A DNA stretch of 64,000 nt from JBGSPQ01 sp041738505 (GCA_041738505.1 JBGSPQ010000038.1:1-64000); one strand, 5' to 3'. Numbered from the stretch's first letter, positions 43,379-53,149 are shown. The notes: generated by a model not told the origin, from the letters alone. Numbers and translations: made by a program.

Positions 43379-45184
43379 ATGTCAACTCTTCTACAAATCA
43401 ACAATCTGGAAATGGCATACGGCGCCCAGAAAATTCTGGACGGCGCAAATCTTACAATTTCCACCCGGCAGAAAGTGGCGGTGATTGGCAGGAACGGCGC
43501 GGGTAAGTCCACTTTGTTCCGGCTGATTATCGGCGAGGAGGAACCGACCGGCGGTGAGGTTATTGTGCACGGGTGCGCACGGATCGGTTATTTAACCCAG
43601 CACAGTCCGTTTGAGCCCGGGGAGTCGGTGATGGATTTTTTAACACGCTATTCCGGTAAAGAGATCTGGGTCTGCGCCAAGACGGCGGCGCGTTTTCAGA
43701 TTGGGGCGGATTTATTTAATGTGGAGGCCGCTTCGCTGGCTGGGGGCTACCAGATGAGGGTGAAACTGATCGCGATGCTGGCTAAGGAGCCCAATCTGCT
43801 TTTGTTGGATGAGCCCACCAACTATCTGGATCTTTCCACTCTTCTGCTGTTGGAAAATTTTCTTAAGAATTACAACGCTGCTTTTTTGCTGATTTCTCAC
43901 GACCGCGAATTTATCAAGAAAACCTGCGATCAGACTTTGGAAATAGACAGGGGCAAAACTGTTTTGTTCCCGCAGTCGCTGGATGAATATCTACTCTATA
44001 AAGCGGAAAAGGTGGAGTCGATAGAAAAATTCAATAAGAAAGTGATTAAGGAAAAGGAGCATCTTCAGACTTTTGTGGACAGGTTTAAGAGCAAAGCCAG
44101 CAAGGCGACTCAGGCCAAATCAAAAATGAAGCAGATTGAAAAAATGAAGACGATTGAGGTCGCCCACCCGATGAGCACCAGCAAAATCCGCATTCCCAAA
44201 ATCAACGACAAAAAGGGCGTGGCGCTTACGGTTACGGATTTATCCATTGGTTATCCGGATAAAACGGTGGCTTCCAAAATCAATTTTGATCTGGAGCGGG
44301 GGGAGCATGTGGCGTTACTTGGCGACAACGGTCAGGGTAAAACCACTTTGCTTAAGACGATCGCCGGGGAGCTTGCAACTCTTGAAGGAGGCTTTAGGTG
44401 GGGCTCCAATATCCGCGTTGGCTACTACGCCCAGCATACTCCGGGGAATCTGCGTTCCAATTTAACGGTTAAGGATTATCTTTTTCATTCGGCTTCCAAG
44501 GATGTGAGTTTTGAAGAGATTTTGGAAATGGCGGGTAATTTTTTGTTTAAGGATGAGGCGCTGGATAAAGAGATTTCGGTTTTGAGCGGCGGGGAAAAGG
44601 CCAGGCTTTGTCTGGCTGTGATTCTTCTGCAGAAAAATCATGTTTTGCTTTTGGACGAGCCCACCAACCATCTTGATTTTGAAACGGTGGAGGCGCTGGC
44701 GGAGGCGCTTAAGGAATCAAGCACCACTATTGTTTTTGTGAGTCATAACCGTGCGTTTGTGGAGACTCTGGCGACGGGGATTATTGAAATCAAGAATGGT
44801 CGCGCCGCCCGTTATTATCACAATTACGAGGATTATGTTTATCACATCAGAAAAGAGATTGAAGATGATTTGAAAGAGGCGGATTCGGGGAAAAAGGCGG
44901 CCGGGGGTCAGCAAAAAGGTTCGGTGAATGAAGGCGCCGGGGAAAATGAAAAAATCAAGAATCCAAAATTACTGCTACGGAAAGCCAGGACCGAACTGCG
45001 AAGGCTGGAATCATCCATTAAAAAACTGGAGGAGGAAAAGAAAGAATTGACGGACTGGTTTGGGGCGAATCCGTGCGAATATTCAGAGGAAAAAAGTTCA
45101 CGACTTGGGGTGATTCTTGGCTTACTGGAGACTGCGGAAAACGATTGGTTAAAGACGCAATCCGAGATTGAAAGACTGGGCTGA
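43379..45184 (+). CDS. ABC-F family ATPase
   Basis: 601 residues, two ATP-binding cassettes and no membrane segments: the ABC-F class that acts on the ribosome (EttA, Uup and antibiotic-protection types). First cassette: Walker A GRNGAGKST at about 37-45, signature SLAGGYQMRV, Walker B LLLLDEPTNYLD. Second: GDNGQGKTT, LSGGEKARLCLAV, LLLLDEPTNHLD. The inter-cassette linker (about 200-270) is charged helix (KEKEHLQTFVDRFKSKASKA). The C-terminal tail is a coiled coil (KARTELRRLESSIKKLEEEK) as in Uup. A housekeeping translation factor is more likely than a resistance protein, but this cannot be settled from sequence alone. Confidence 0.93.
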   Translation: MSTLLQINNLEMAYGAQKILDGANLTISTRQKVAVIGRNGAGKSTLFRLIIGEEEPTGGEVIVHGCARIGYLTQHSPFEPGESVMDFLTRYSGKEIWVCAKTAARFQIGADLFNVEAASLAGGYQMRVKLIAMLAKEPNLLLLDEPTNYLDLSTLLLLENFLKNYNAAFLLISHDREFIKKTCDQTLEIDRGKTVLFPQSLDEYLLYKAEKVESIEKFNKKVIKEKEHLQTFVDRFKSKASKATQAKSKMKQIEKMKTIEVAHPMSTSKIRIPKINDKKGVALTVTDLSIGYPDKTVASKINFDLERGEHVALLGDNGQGKTTLLKTIAGELATLEGGFRWGSNIRVGYYAQHTPGNLRSNLTVKDYLFHSASKDVSFEEILEMAGNFLFKDEALDKEISVLSGGEKARLCLAVILLQKNHVLLLDEPTNHLDFETVEALAEALKESSTTIVFVSHNRAFVETLATGIIEIKNGRAARYYHNYEDYVYHIRKEIEDDLKEADSGKKAAGGQQKGSVNEGAGENEKIKNPKLLLRKARTELRRLESSIKKLEEEKKELTDWFGANPCEYSEEKSSRLGVILGLLETAENDWLKTQSEIERLG

Positions 45185-45196
45185 ACCGTTTATACT
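45168..45196 (+). promoter_or_regulatory. Promoter of recQ, inside the end of the ABC-F gene
   Basis: TTGAAA (45168-45173), 17 bases, TATACT (45191-45196), 26 bases before the TTG start of recQ. Confidence 0.55.
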
Positions 45197-45222
45197 GAAC
45201 GCCCATCCGATTAAAAATACTT

Positions 45223-46800
45223 TTGCGAACGACTTTAAAAAACCATTTCGGCTACGATGAATTCCGGCCTCTGCAGGAGGAAATTATCAATAACGTGCTG
45301 GCGCGCAAAGACTCGCTGGTGATTATGCCCACGGGCGGTGGAAAATCGCTGTGCTATCAATTGCCGGCTTTGCGTTTTCCGGGCGTTACCCTGGTGATTT
45401 CGCCGTTGATTTCGCTGATGAAAGACCAGGTGGATGGACTGCAGGCCAACGGTGTGCCTTCGGCTTTTATCAATAGTTCGCTTACTTATCAGGAGATCGC
45501 CCGTGTTCAGCACAAGGCGCAAAACGGACGGATCAAGATTCTATATATTGCTCCGGAAAGGCTGGCGGTGGGTTCTTTCAGCGAGTTTTTGGGGTCCATT
45601 GATGTTTCTTTGATTGCGATTGACGAGGCTCACTGCATTTCGGAATGGGGTCACGATTTTCGTCCCGAATACCGCAATTTAAAAAGAATCCGCAAAGAGT
45701 TCTCGTCCATTCCGGTGATCGCGCTTACGGCGACGGCCACTTTGAAAGTGCGGAAGGACATTATTGAACAGCTGGGGTTGGAGTCGGCGGGGCTTTTTAC
45801 CCGCAGTTTTGACCGTGAAAATCTTTCCTATGCCGTGCGCCCCAAGCAGGGTGTGTTTGATGAAATGACGGCTCTGCTAAGAAAATACAAGGATCAGTCT
45901 TCCATTATTTATTGTTCCTCGCGCAAGACCACCGAAAAGCTGGCCGAGGATTTGCGGGACGAGGGGTTTAACGCGCGGCCTTATCACGCCGGGTTGGATC
46001 AGGAAAAACGAACTCGCACGCAGGAAAAATTTATTCGCGATGAGATTTCGGTGATTGTGGCGACGATCGCTTTCGGCATGGGGATAGACAAACCCGATGT
46101 GCGTCTGGTTATTCATTATGATTTACCCAAAAGTCTGGAGGGTTATTATCAGGAAACGGGGCGCGCGGGGCGCGACGGACTGCCCAGTGAGTGCGTGCTT
46201 TTTTATTCTTATGGCGACAAACGCAAACAGGATTATTTTATCAGGCAGATTTCCAACGACAGCGAAAGGCTTCTGGCAGAGCAAAAATTAGATCAGGTGA
46301 TTGAATTCTGTGAACTTTCGCAGTGCAGAAGGGCGTATCTTTTAAACTACTTTGGCGAGAAACGGGAGGGCAAAAACTGCGCCAACTGCGACGCCTGCCT
46401 GGCTCCGGTCAAAGATTTTTCCGGCTACCGGGTGGTGGAAACTCCGGCGCGCAGACGGCCGGTGCGCAAAAAGGTTTCCAAAATCCCGGCGTACGCGGAT
46501 TTGCCCTACGACAAAGCGCTGTTTAACGAACTTCGCATTCTGCGCAAAGAGCTGGCGGACGAAAGAAACGTTCCCCCTTTTGTGATTTTCAGCGACGTGA
46601 GCCTGCGACAGATGGCTCATTACTACCCCAAATCCCCCGCCAACTTTGGCAAAATCAACGGCGTGGGCGACTACAAACTTTCCCAGTACGGCGCCCGCTT
46701 TATGGAAATCATCAGCACCTACGCGCTCAAACACGGCAAGGACGAAATCGGCGTGCCTGTCAAAGTGGCGTCGTGGACGGGAGGCGACCGAAGTTTCTAA
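45223..46800 (+). CDS. recQ: RecQ-family DNA helicase, short form
   Basis: 525 residues from a TTG at 45223 (MRTTLKNHFGYDEFRPLQEE is the normal RecQ opening, and no ATG fits). Motifs: Walker A TGGGKS at 37-42, DEAHCISEWGHDFRPEY, TATAT, FGMGIDKPDVR, QETGRAGRDG. The zinc domain is present (CRRAYLLNYFGE, CANCDAC). After it, only a 40-residue basic linker separates the zinc site from a C-terminal HRDC domain (LRILRKELADERNVPPFVIF and ...INGVGDYKLSQYG), so the winged-helix part of the RQC region seems to be missing. It should unwind forked DNA in repair. It follows the ABC-F gene but has its own promoter. Confidence 0.93.
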   Translation: MRTTLKNHFGYDEFRPLQEEIINNVLARKDSLVIMPTGGGKSLCYQLPALRFPGVTLVISPLISLMKDQVDGLQANGVPSAFINSSLTYQEIARVQHKAQNGRIKILYIAPERLAVGSFSEFLGSIDVSLIAIDEAHCISEWGHDFRPEYRNLKRIRKEFSSIPVIALTATATLKVRKDIIEQLGLESAGLFTRSFDRENLSYAVRPKQGVFDEMTALLRKYKDQSSIIYCSSRKTTEKLAEDLRDEGFNARPYHAGLDQEKRTRTQEKFIRDEISVIVATIAFGMGIDKPDVRLVIHYDLPKSLEGYYQETGRAGRDGLPSECVLFYSYGDKRKQDYFIRQISNDSERLLAEQKLDQVIEFCELSQCRRAYLLNYFGEKREGKNCANCDACLAPVKDFSGYRVVETPARRRPVRKKVSKIPAYADLPYDKALFNELRILRKELADERNVPPFVIFSDVSLRQMAHYYPKSPANFGKINGVGDYKLSQYGARFMEIISTYALKHGKDEIGVPVKVASWTGGDRSF

Positions 46801-46908
46801 ATCAATGTCGGCTGACTCAAATCACACCACCTGAAGCGCGGGCTGGCGGAGTTTCCAAATCATTGTCAGGCTGATTCAAATCACGTCACTTGAGATGTGC
46901 GCGGCCAC
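46792..46908 (+). repeat. Two tandem copies of a ~58-bp unit spanning the recQ stop
   Basis: Units at 46792-46849 and 46850-46908 begin AGTTTCTAAATCAATGTC and AGTTTCCAAATCATTGTC and share CTCAAATCAC/TTCAAATCAC. The first contains the recQ stop codon, so the second is a duplicate of the gene's end. Confidence 0.65.
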
Positions 46909-46960
46909 CGGCAAACTTCTTATTGAAGTGCCACTTCCCTCGCTATAAGCTTTCCCGGTT

Positions 46961-47050
46961 ACTTCATTTGAAGGCAATATCATTTTTGTTGCCTTTTTGC
47001 TGAACTTTTTGCTATTGTCCTCTTCCTCTGTTTCCATAACCCTATCTTTT
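46961..47050 (+). repeat. Leader repeat L1 before the RHH gene
   Basis: Aligns without gaps to 50841-50930 (L2) at 75 of 90 bases. It contains an intrinsic-terminator-like hairpin (AAGGCAA/TTGCCTT then T5) and ends directly at the ATG of the RHH-like gene. Confidence 0.75.
46971..46998 (+). terminator. Possible terminator or attenuator hairpin in L1
   Basis: Stem AAGGCAA (46971-46977) with TTGCCTT (46989-46995) followed by T. It could end recQ transcription or attenuate the next gene; the copy in L2 is weaker. Confidence 0.35.
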
Positions 47051-47329
47051 ATGAAAGCAAAACATCAACTAAATATCAGGCTGGACGAACACCTATATAT
47101 AATGGCGAAAAATAAATGTAAGAACCAGTTTGGGATTGGCCTTACTCCGCTGATTAAAATTTTTTTGAAGTCTTTTGTGACTCAAAGTGGAGTCGGATTT
47201 TACGTGGGGGATGATGATTTGTGTAAGATGTTTAACAGCTGGCTGGGCAAAAAATGGCTGGAGCAACATCGAAAGGGGTGTGCACCGCTTCCCGGCCCTA
47301 AATTAAGAGATTTGTATTCTTTGAAATAG
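47051..47329 (+). CDS. Ribbon-helix-helix-like small protein
   Basis: 92 residues from ATG 47051; the longer frame starting at 46997 lies in the L1 leader. The N-terminus NIRLDEHLYIMAKNKCKNQF followed by a helix resembles ribbon-helix-helix DNA-binding antitoxin-type proteins. The conserved-looking end GCAPLPGPKLRDLYSLK has no counterpart I can name. It could be a transcription repressor or an orphan antitoxin; no toxin-like partner is adjacent. A second leader copy (L2) at 50841 suggests that this gene or its control region was once duplicated. Confidence 0.55.
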   Translation: MKAKHQLNIRLDEHLYIMAKNKCKNQFGIGLTPLIKIFLKSFVTQSGVGFYVGDDDLCKMFNSWLGKKWLEQHRKGCAPLPGPKLRDLYSLK

Positions 47330-47368
47330 CTCTACTTGGTTGGTTGTCGGCCACCGGAGGTGTTCCCA

Positions 47369-50300
47369 TTATAGCTGTTCCACCAGGACATCAACTTTTG
47401 CTATTTCCCCGCGCGTAATATTAAAATCGGGTCTGAAATAGGTTATTTCCATTCCAGATTCGTTATCTGTTTCGGTGTATCCTTCAAGAATGCCTTTTGC
47501 CTGCGCGTAAGCCACATAGTCATAATACCAGTCACCGACATTCACATCCGCAAAATCCGCGGTATATCCCGTGAAATCCGTGATGCCTTTTGTGCGGAGC
47601 ATTACTTTTAGCGCCTCCGCGCGCGTTATGTTTTGGTTGGGTTTGAAATTAGCGGTGCCGTCCTCGTTTATATATCCAATGACAACACCAAGCATTGCGG
47701 ACCTGGTTACGTATTTCGCGTACCAGTCGCTTTCAAAAACATCAAGGAAAAGGTTTTCAAAAGGAGAGGTGCCGAGATTGTATGTATTGAGGACCACTTT
47801 TACGAGTTCCGCCCTTGTTGTAAAAGAATCGGGTGCGAAAAGATCGGACGTTCTGCCATCAACTATGCATCTGCGATACAGAATTCCAATATATGTTTCC
47901 GCCCAATGATTAATGATGTCGGTAAACGGAACGGGAGTTGTTGAGGTTCTTGGACATGAAGGCTGTGGAATAATCGTCGGGTCCGTGGGTGCTGAGGGGT
48001 GCGTGGGGTCCGTGGGTGTCGGAGTGACAGGCACACTTCCACCACCTCCGCCGCCACCGCCACCAACCGATTGGGTTAATGTCAAAGAAAAAGTCTGATT
48101 GGGAGAATTGAGGTTTGTGGTAATTGAGGAGGATTGATATCCGGCGGCGGATCCGAACAATGTATATGGATTATATCCGCCATTTGTTTCAGCGATTGAT
48201 GCATTGCTCATGGTAAAGGCATGCAAACAACCCGTGTTTGGTGTAAAACCGGTACCATCAGTCACAAGTGTTGGAGATGTCACTCCATGACCACTCTTAA
48301 AGACCGCAGATGCTCCGCTAATCGGTGCGTTTAAGGCATTTTTTATGAAAGCTCTGGCCTGAAACCATACCCGGACCGTTCCGGCTCCGGTTATTTCACT
48401 TAAAGTTCTGTCAAACGAGGAGTTTTTTAGATCATTATCACCCGTACTGTCGCTCATTACATCATTTCCGGTGTTTGCGGAGAAAGTGGATTCTCTTATC
48501 ATGTTTTCGGCAGAACTTCCGGAAAACCATAAACCAACGGCATTATCTGATGACAGCACATTTTGGATAATGTTGTTGTCCGAGTCGATTATCTTAAGAC
48601 CGGCAGCGAAGCCCGTTACCACGTGATCCAACCTGGGCGGATCGGTATTGCCGGGTTTAAGAGTGGCGGAAGCCGATGCAACGGCGGCGGAATTATATGA
48701 ATAGGTACCATTGCCGTTAGCCGTGAAAACACCCGGGATAAACTGGTCAACAATATTCGGCGCGCCGCACTGATTGGTTAGGTAGTCGTTGAGCCCCGAT
48801 GCGTCAACCGTATAGCCGTTTGAAGTTAGAAAGTTGTCCTGGATATATATTGTTATTTTATTGCCGGAGGTATCAACCAAGCCAACATTCACATCGTCCG
48901 TCGCCCCGCCTATGGGGGCCGTAATATCTCTTCCATCGGTATCGAAAATGTCTGCGCTACAGGAATTATCAAGCATATACATGGCGGCGTCCGCAGTCCC
49001 GGTTACCGGCAAAGATTGATCGTAAGTGTTGCCGGAATAAACCCATAAGGCTTTTGTAATCGTATAGGACGTTGTTAAATCAGTCGCATTTTCAACCGCA
49101 AGATCCTCAACGGTCGAAGTGTAGATATTGTGAATGGTCAGCGCGTCTTCGGGGCCCGAAGAGTGAATGATTGTCCCGGCTCCGACTCCCGTGATTGTAA
49201 CGTCGCTGGCGCCGCCGGGAGGCCCGGAGAATGTTGCCGAGTCATATGTTCCCGCTCCGATTTGAATCGTGTCGCCTGTGGAAATGGAGTGAGGTAAAAC
49301 GTCAAGTGTGTTGGAAAAACAGGTGGTGTAATCAACAACGCAATCATCGTCAATCAAATATTCGCCCACCCTGGTGTCGGAGTAAACACCGATATCCAAA
49401 GAACCATCCACATCCAGATACCTGCTGATGGGGCTTGGATAATAATCGTCAGTTATAATGACGTTCTCCATCCTGAAAAGAGGATCCGATGTGACAGTGT
49501 TGGAATTCAAAGATGTTATCGTGCCTGTGGAATCGTTAAATATCGGCGAGAAATTGTAAAATCCGTTATAGCTGTCATTCAAGGTAACGTCGGCGCTCCC
49601 AATATTATACATAAGATTAATGCCGGTGCCGTCTGCGGGAGTCGCGCTCTGGTAACAGATGTTATAGTTTGCAGTTATCGTTACGGGCACATTGGGATTT
49701 CCGCCGCCATCAAAAACACCGATACAGGCGTCGCCTCCGGTCGCGGTGGAAACATTCTGTCCATAGATTGTATTATTCTCGTACAGGGCATCGATATTAT
49801 ACACATCAACACGCACATTAAACGCCCACGTTCCGTTTGTGGCGCCCGGTACTTTTTCGGGAGTAATAAGGTAGTTTCCGGTAAACTCCGCTTGGGCGTT
49901 CTGTACGGTGACCAATGTAAGATATGTATCATTCATGGTAACCGCGGACTTAATCGTATTGTTTGTAAATCTGATGTCTTCTCCGGCGCCTATATATACC
50001 CAATCACCAAGTGTGCCCAAAGCATAATTTGTTATGGTGTTGTCATTAATGTGGACATGATTGCAAATGTGATCGTCGAGCGGATCGCCGGGAGGATCGC
50101 TATAGTCGGGAGCTCCGCTTGTAACCACATTTACGCATGTGGAGAAGCGGCATTCAATCGAGTTATTCTCTATTAGGCCGTTATCGGCTCCCTGAAGCTG
50201 CAGCCTTTGTATACCCGTATTACCGCTTATTTCATATCCGTCGGCGGAAGTGAGAGTGAGCCATGATTCAGTGGAGCTGGAGAAAGTATTATTCAAAAAA

Positions 50301-50728
50301 TTGATATTGGTCACTCCACTTGAATCAAAACTGACGTTTTCCGTGGAACAGTTCAGTAAAGTAAAATCGCTTCCGGTGTAAATATCGATTTCCGCCTCCG
50401 CCGCGTCTCCGTAAGTATCTGCTCCGACCTGGCAGGCGATTGTAACTCCGCTGGGAACACTCAATGAAGTACCGCCAATAGTTTCCGCGGCGTTATCAAA
50501 AACATAACCGGAAGTCAGCGTTATGGTATCAATAAGCGCGTCACCATCAAGTCCCGGATCCATAAGCGCATCGGCCAGCGTCGTATAATCGCAACCGGAG
50601 CTACATACAGTATAGTCTGTGCTTGCCGCCTGAGTTGTGTAAAATAATAAAAATCCGGCAACGAACATAAATAAAGAAATTCCAACCTTCGTCAGAGCAG
50701 GAAACTTTGGGCGTGAATTTGTATTCAT
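47369..50728 (-). CDS. Large SLH surface protein with beta-helix
   Basis: 1119 residues. N-terminal anchor/signal LTKVGISLFMFVAGFLLFY, cut near TTQAA. Most of residues 40-900 is repetitive Asn/Gly/Asp/Ser coils of beta-helix type (NNTFSSSTESWLTLTSADGY, GLIENNSIECRF, IENMIRESTFSANTGND-like), with two halves each introduced by DYTVCSSGCDYTTLADAL or DDCVVDYTTCFSNTLDVL. A Gly run and a Pro/Thr linker precede three SLH domains (about 940-1119; IGYINEDGTANFKPNQNITR, GILEGYTETDN, FRPDFNITRGEIAKV). A wall-attached surface protein; function unknown. Stop is 40 bases from the convergent RHH gene. Confidence 0.87.
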   Translation of the reverse strand: MNTNSRPKFPALTKVGISLFMFVAGFLLFYTTQAASTDYTVCSSGCDYTTLADALMDPGLDGDALIDTITLTSGYVFDNAAETIGGTSLSVPSGVTIACQVGADTYGDAAEAEIDIYTGSDFTLLNCSTENVSFDSSGVTNINFLNNTFSSSTESWLTLTSADGYEISGNTGIQRLQLQGADNGLIENNSIECRFSTCVNVVTSGAPDYSDPPGDPLDDHICNHVHINDNTITNYALGTLGDWVYIGAGEDIRFTNNTIKSAVTMNDTYLTLVTVQNAQAEFTGNYLITPEKVPGATNGTWAFNVRVDVYNIDALYENNTIYGQNVSTATGGDACIGVFDGGGNPNVPVTITANYNICYQSATPADGTGINLMYNIGSADVTLNDSYNGFYNFSPIFNDSTGTITSLNSNTVTSDPLFRMENVIITDDYYPSPISRYLDVDGSLDIGVYSDTRVGEYLIDDDCVVDYTTCFSNTLDVLPHSISTGDTIQIGAGTYDSATFSGPPGGASDVTITGVGAGTIIHSSGPEDALTIHNIYTSTVEDLAVENATDLTTSYTITKALWVYSGNTYDQSLPVTGTADAAMYMLDNSCSADIFDTDGRDITAPIGGATDDVNVGLVDTSGNKITIYIQDNFLTSNGYTVDASGLNDYLTNQCGAPNIVDQFIPGVFTANGNGTYSYNSAAVASASATLKPGNTDPPRLDHVVTGFAAGLKIIDSDNNIIQNVLSSDNAVGLWFSGSSAENMIRESTFSANTGNDVMSDSTGDNDLKNSSFDRTLSEITGAGTVRVWFQARAFIKNALNAPISGASAVFKSGHGVTSPTLVTDGTGFTPNTGCLHAFTMSNASIAETNGGYNPYTLFGSAAGYQSSSITTNLNSPNQTFSLTLTQSVGGGGGGGGGSVPVTPTPTDPTHPSAPTDPTIIPQPSCPRTSTTPVPFTDIINHWAETYIGILYRRCIVDGRTSDLFAPDSFTTRAELVKVVLNTYNLGTSPFENLFLDVFESDWYAKYVTRSAMLGVVIGYINEDGTANFKPNQNITRAEALKVMLRTKGITDFTGYTADFADVNVGDWYYDYVAYAQAKGILEGYTETDNESGMEITYFRPDFNITRGEIAKVDVLVEQL

Positions 50729-50840
50729 TTTGTTATGTTATTAATATTTAATATCTTAATATATTAACATATTTTTGACTTTTGGTCTACATATTCCACG
50801 TTAAATAATATATTAAGTCACGATTCGGGTACTATTGATT

Positions 50841-50930
50841 ACTTTATTTGAAAGCAATAGCGTTTTTGGTGCCTTTTTGATGAACTTATTAATATTGTCC
50901 TTTTCCTAGGGTTCCATAACCTTATCTTTG
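50841..50930 (+). repeat. Leader repeat L2, no gene behind it
   Basis: 83% like L1 (46961-47050) over 90 bases. Where L1 runs into an ATG, L2 runs into the duplicated, antisense 3' end of the oleate hydratase gene. Confidence 0.7.
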
Positions 50931-51004
50931 AATGGTGCGGATGCCGTCCAGGAGTAGTTTGGGGTTGAATTTTTGTTTGTTGTGGAGTTTGGGGATTTTG
51001 ACGG
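50922..51004 (-). pseudogene. Stranded 3' end of the oleate hydratase gene
   Basis: Minus-strand reading VKIPKLHNKQKFNPKLLL then DGIRTIQR and TAA at 50922-50924. It repeats the last 24 or so codons of the gene at 55115, whose own copy ends IQG and TAG. Confidence 0.85.
50935..51004 (-). repeat. 70-bp direct repeat, left copy (possible attachment site)
   Basis: 69 of 70 bases equal to 55128-55197, in the same orientation. The single difference is ATGCCG here and ATACCG in the other copy. Confidence 0.92.
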
Positions 51005-51016
51005 ATAATTATGTAA

Positions 51017-53149
51017 TCAATAAAATTTTACTATCGGGCAATTTGTTACATATGCAGAATAAACCGTAGCGACGGCACCTCCTTTTTCTGCAATTCTAAC
51101 TTCAATATGATGTTGTTTTTTCAACTCATCATTCAGAAAAAATATATGGTCATGGCCTTTCTCTGCATCCATACACCCTATTGATCGGTCATCAATAAAG
51201 ACTTCATATGATAACCGCGGAGATTGTTTTACAAATTCCTTTACCGTGGATAAATCAACTTTCTTTCCCTCCAAATTCTCTGTCCGGCTGTAATCCTCAT
51301 CATATTTCATCTGATCGGCATCAAAAGATGCATAGTCCCCATAACAGCGAGTCGCATCCATTTTATATAACCTTAGAAAGTCTTCACGCACCGACGGTAT
51401 TTCAGCCTCATCAATTTTACTGAAACAATTTTTAAACTCCACTAATAAATACACAAACGAAACTGCCATTCTTCCCCCCCTTGGATTACAACTGTAGTTA
51501 CATCTTTCCAATTTGCAAAAGAATTCATCTAAAATATTCAATTCATCCTCATTAAAGTTTATTTCAGTGCTTATTCCAAACACCCTGTTTCTCCAGTTGT
51601 CTATGTTCATTCCTCTTGCAAAATACGAACCACTATTTTCTTCCTTTCCCTCAGGCATTGACCGGACTCTTTCCTTAATTTTACGAAGAAATTCGCCCAC
51701 GTTGTATGACTCCCAACGTTCAACTTCTTGCTGAAAATCATAGCCAAATAACAATATATCAATGTACCCCGGTTTAAAATAAGTAGCCGAGCTCACACTT
51801 CTGGAATTATCCAATCGTTGTAAGAAAAGTCTTTCTACCAACAGCGCTATCGCCGGCAGTGTATATTCATACTTGAATTGCTCATCAGCAATATCAATCT
51901 TAATTCTGGATTCATCCAAATAATCATTCGCGGCCGGTGCCCCCGTTCTTTCATCAACTATTTGCCCTTGTACATTTAATAACACATGGTAGCTTCTTGT
52001 TGCGGGCTTTGCTCTGGCTGTACCTTTTTTTTCATCAAATGCTTCTATTTTTTCATAAACTTCCCTTGTGATTATATCTCCTTTAATGTTAATCAACGTC
52101 CACCCATCTGTATGCATTACCCGCCCAACACCAAGTTTGATCTGGAACATATTGTTGATAAATGACCAATGTAGCCACTCCGCGTTTGCCTGACCCTTAC
52201 ATCCGAAAATTAATCCCATATCTTCCGCTTTTAGTATTTTTCCCTGTGAATCAATCACATTCCAACCACCTTCGGTGTGCACCCATCCGATGCCTATTTC
52301 TTCATGAAAAGTTTTATCAGCCACCGCTCTGGTTATATTTTTTGCTCTTTCCTCTTTTTCTCTTTTCTTACTAATTTTTTCTTCTCTTTTCCTACGAATT
52401 TTCACTTCTTCTCTTTTCCTGCGAATATTCTCTTCCTGTTTCTCTCTTTCTATCTTCTCTCTTTCCGCTTCTTCATCTCTTTTCTTACGAATTACTTCTT
52501 CTTTCGAAAGAATGCACCCGATATTATCGCCAACTATCAACCCACGTGTATCGATTTTCACTTCTATATTTGTGCCAAGTAATTTTGCTTCTGCAATCCC
52601 ACCGCTATCGAACCGTCCAATTTCGGCAAACTCATCGGAAATTATTTCCCCCGTTAAATTGATCACAACCCATCCTTTTTGATGTAAAACCGTTCCAACT
52701 TGGAAGTTATTGTCAAAATGATTACTAGAAATGGATCTCCTTATTCTTTCTTCATTTTCTTCTAACATCTTCCTTGCTTTTGTTTCCATTTCCTCCGCCT
52801 GTTTATTATCGATTGCCGCTTGGACAAGCGAATTTTCAAAATCCAATTGAACATTCAAATTACATATTTCATTAGATAGTTCGCCTTTATTTAATAGTTT
52901 AAAACGCAAATTTTTCCTTGTTTCATCCATAATATGAAAAATTACGTCAAAAGATGCTTCTCCAATCATGTCCGTATTCAATTCCGCTATCAACGACTCA
53001 TTCGTGTCTTTTCGAATTTCGTATACAGCAATATGAGCATATTCCAACGCCTGCCCTTCTTCATTTTGAACTTGAGAGGCTAAGCGAACATATACCTTTC
53101 CATTAAGATCAACGTGAAGCACCTTGTTTTCACCCAAATTAACCCGCAT
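51017..53149 (-). CDS. Island protein 2: WG-like repeats and long coiled coil, unknown
   Basis: Not recognised. 710 residues, no signal peptide. An N-terminal beta domain (about 1-105) resembles an Ig- or transthyretin-like fold. WG-like repeats follow: FQVGTVLHQKGWVVINLTGE (149-168), IGIGWVHTEGGWNVIDSQGK (285-304) and FQIKLGVGRVMHTDGWTLIN (335-354). Between the first two is a very charged coiled coil (about 214-272, rich in RKRE and REK). The C-terminal 300 residues are mixed helix/strand without known motifs. It starts 8 bases after the stop of island gene 1. The sequence is more AT-rich than its neighbours. Together with gene 1 it looks like a two-protein system, possibly defence or signalling. 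Confidence 0.7.
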   Translation of the reverse strand: MRVNLGENKVLHVDLNGKVYVRLASQVQNEEGQALEYAHIAVYEIRKDTNESLIAELNTDMIGEASFDVIFHIMDETRKNLRFKLLNKGELSNEICNLNVQLDFENSLVQAAIDNKQAEEMETKARKMLEENEERIRRSISSNHFDNNFQVGTVLHQKGWVVINLTGEIISDEFAEIGRFDSGGIAEAKLLGTNIEVKIDTRGLIVGDNIGCILSKEEVIRKKRDEEAEREKIEREKQEENIRRKREEVKIRRKREEKISKKREKEERAKNITRAVADKTFHEEIGIGWVHTEGGWNVIDSQGKILKAEDMGLIFGCKGQANAEWLHWSFINNMFQIKLGVGRVMHTDGWTLINIKGDIITREVYEKIEAFDEKKGTARAKPATRSYHVLLNVQGQIVDERTGAPAANDYLDESRIKIDIADEQFKYEYTLPAIALLVERLFLQRLDNSRSVSSATYFKPGYIDILLFGYDFQQEVERWESYNVGEFLRKIKERVRSMPEGKEENSGSYFARGMNIDNWRNRVFGISTEINFNEDELNILDEFFCKLERCNYSCNPRGGRMAVSFVYLLVEFKNCFSKIDEAEIPSVREDFLRLYKMDATRCYGDYASFDADQMKYDEDYSRTENLEGKKVDLSTVKEFVKQSPRLSYEVFIDDRSIGCMDAEKGHDHIFFLNDELKKQHHIEVRIAEKGGAVATVYSAYVTNCPIVKFY

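Noticed and set aside
50745..50800. AT-rich palindromic stretch before the 1119-residue SLH gene as an origin or regulator
   Set aside because: Only low-complexity TA-rich DNA; no box pair or repeat stands out.
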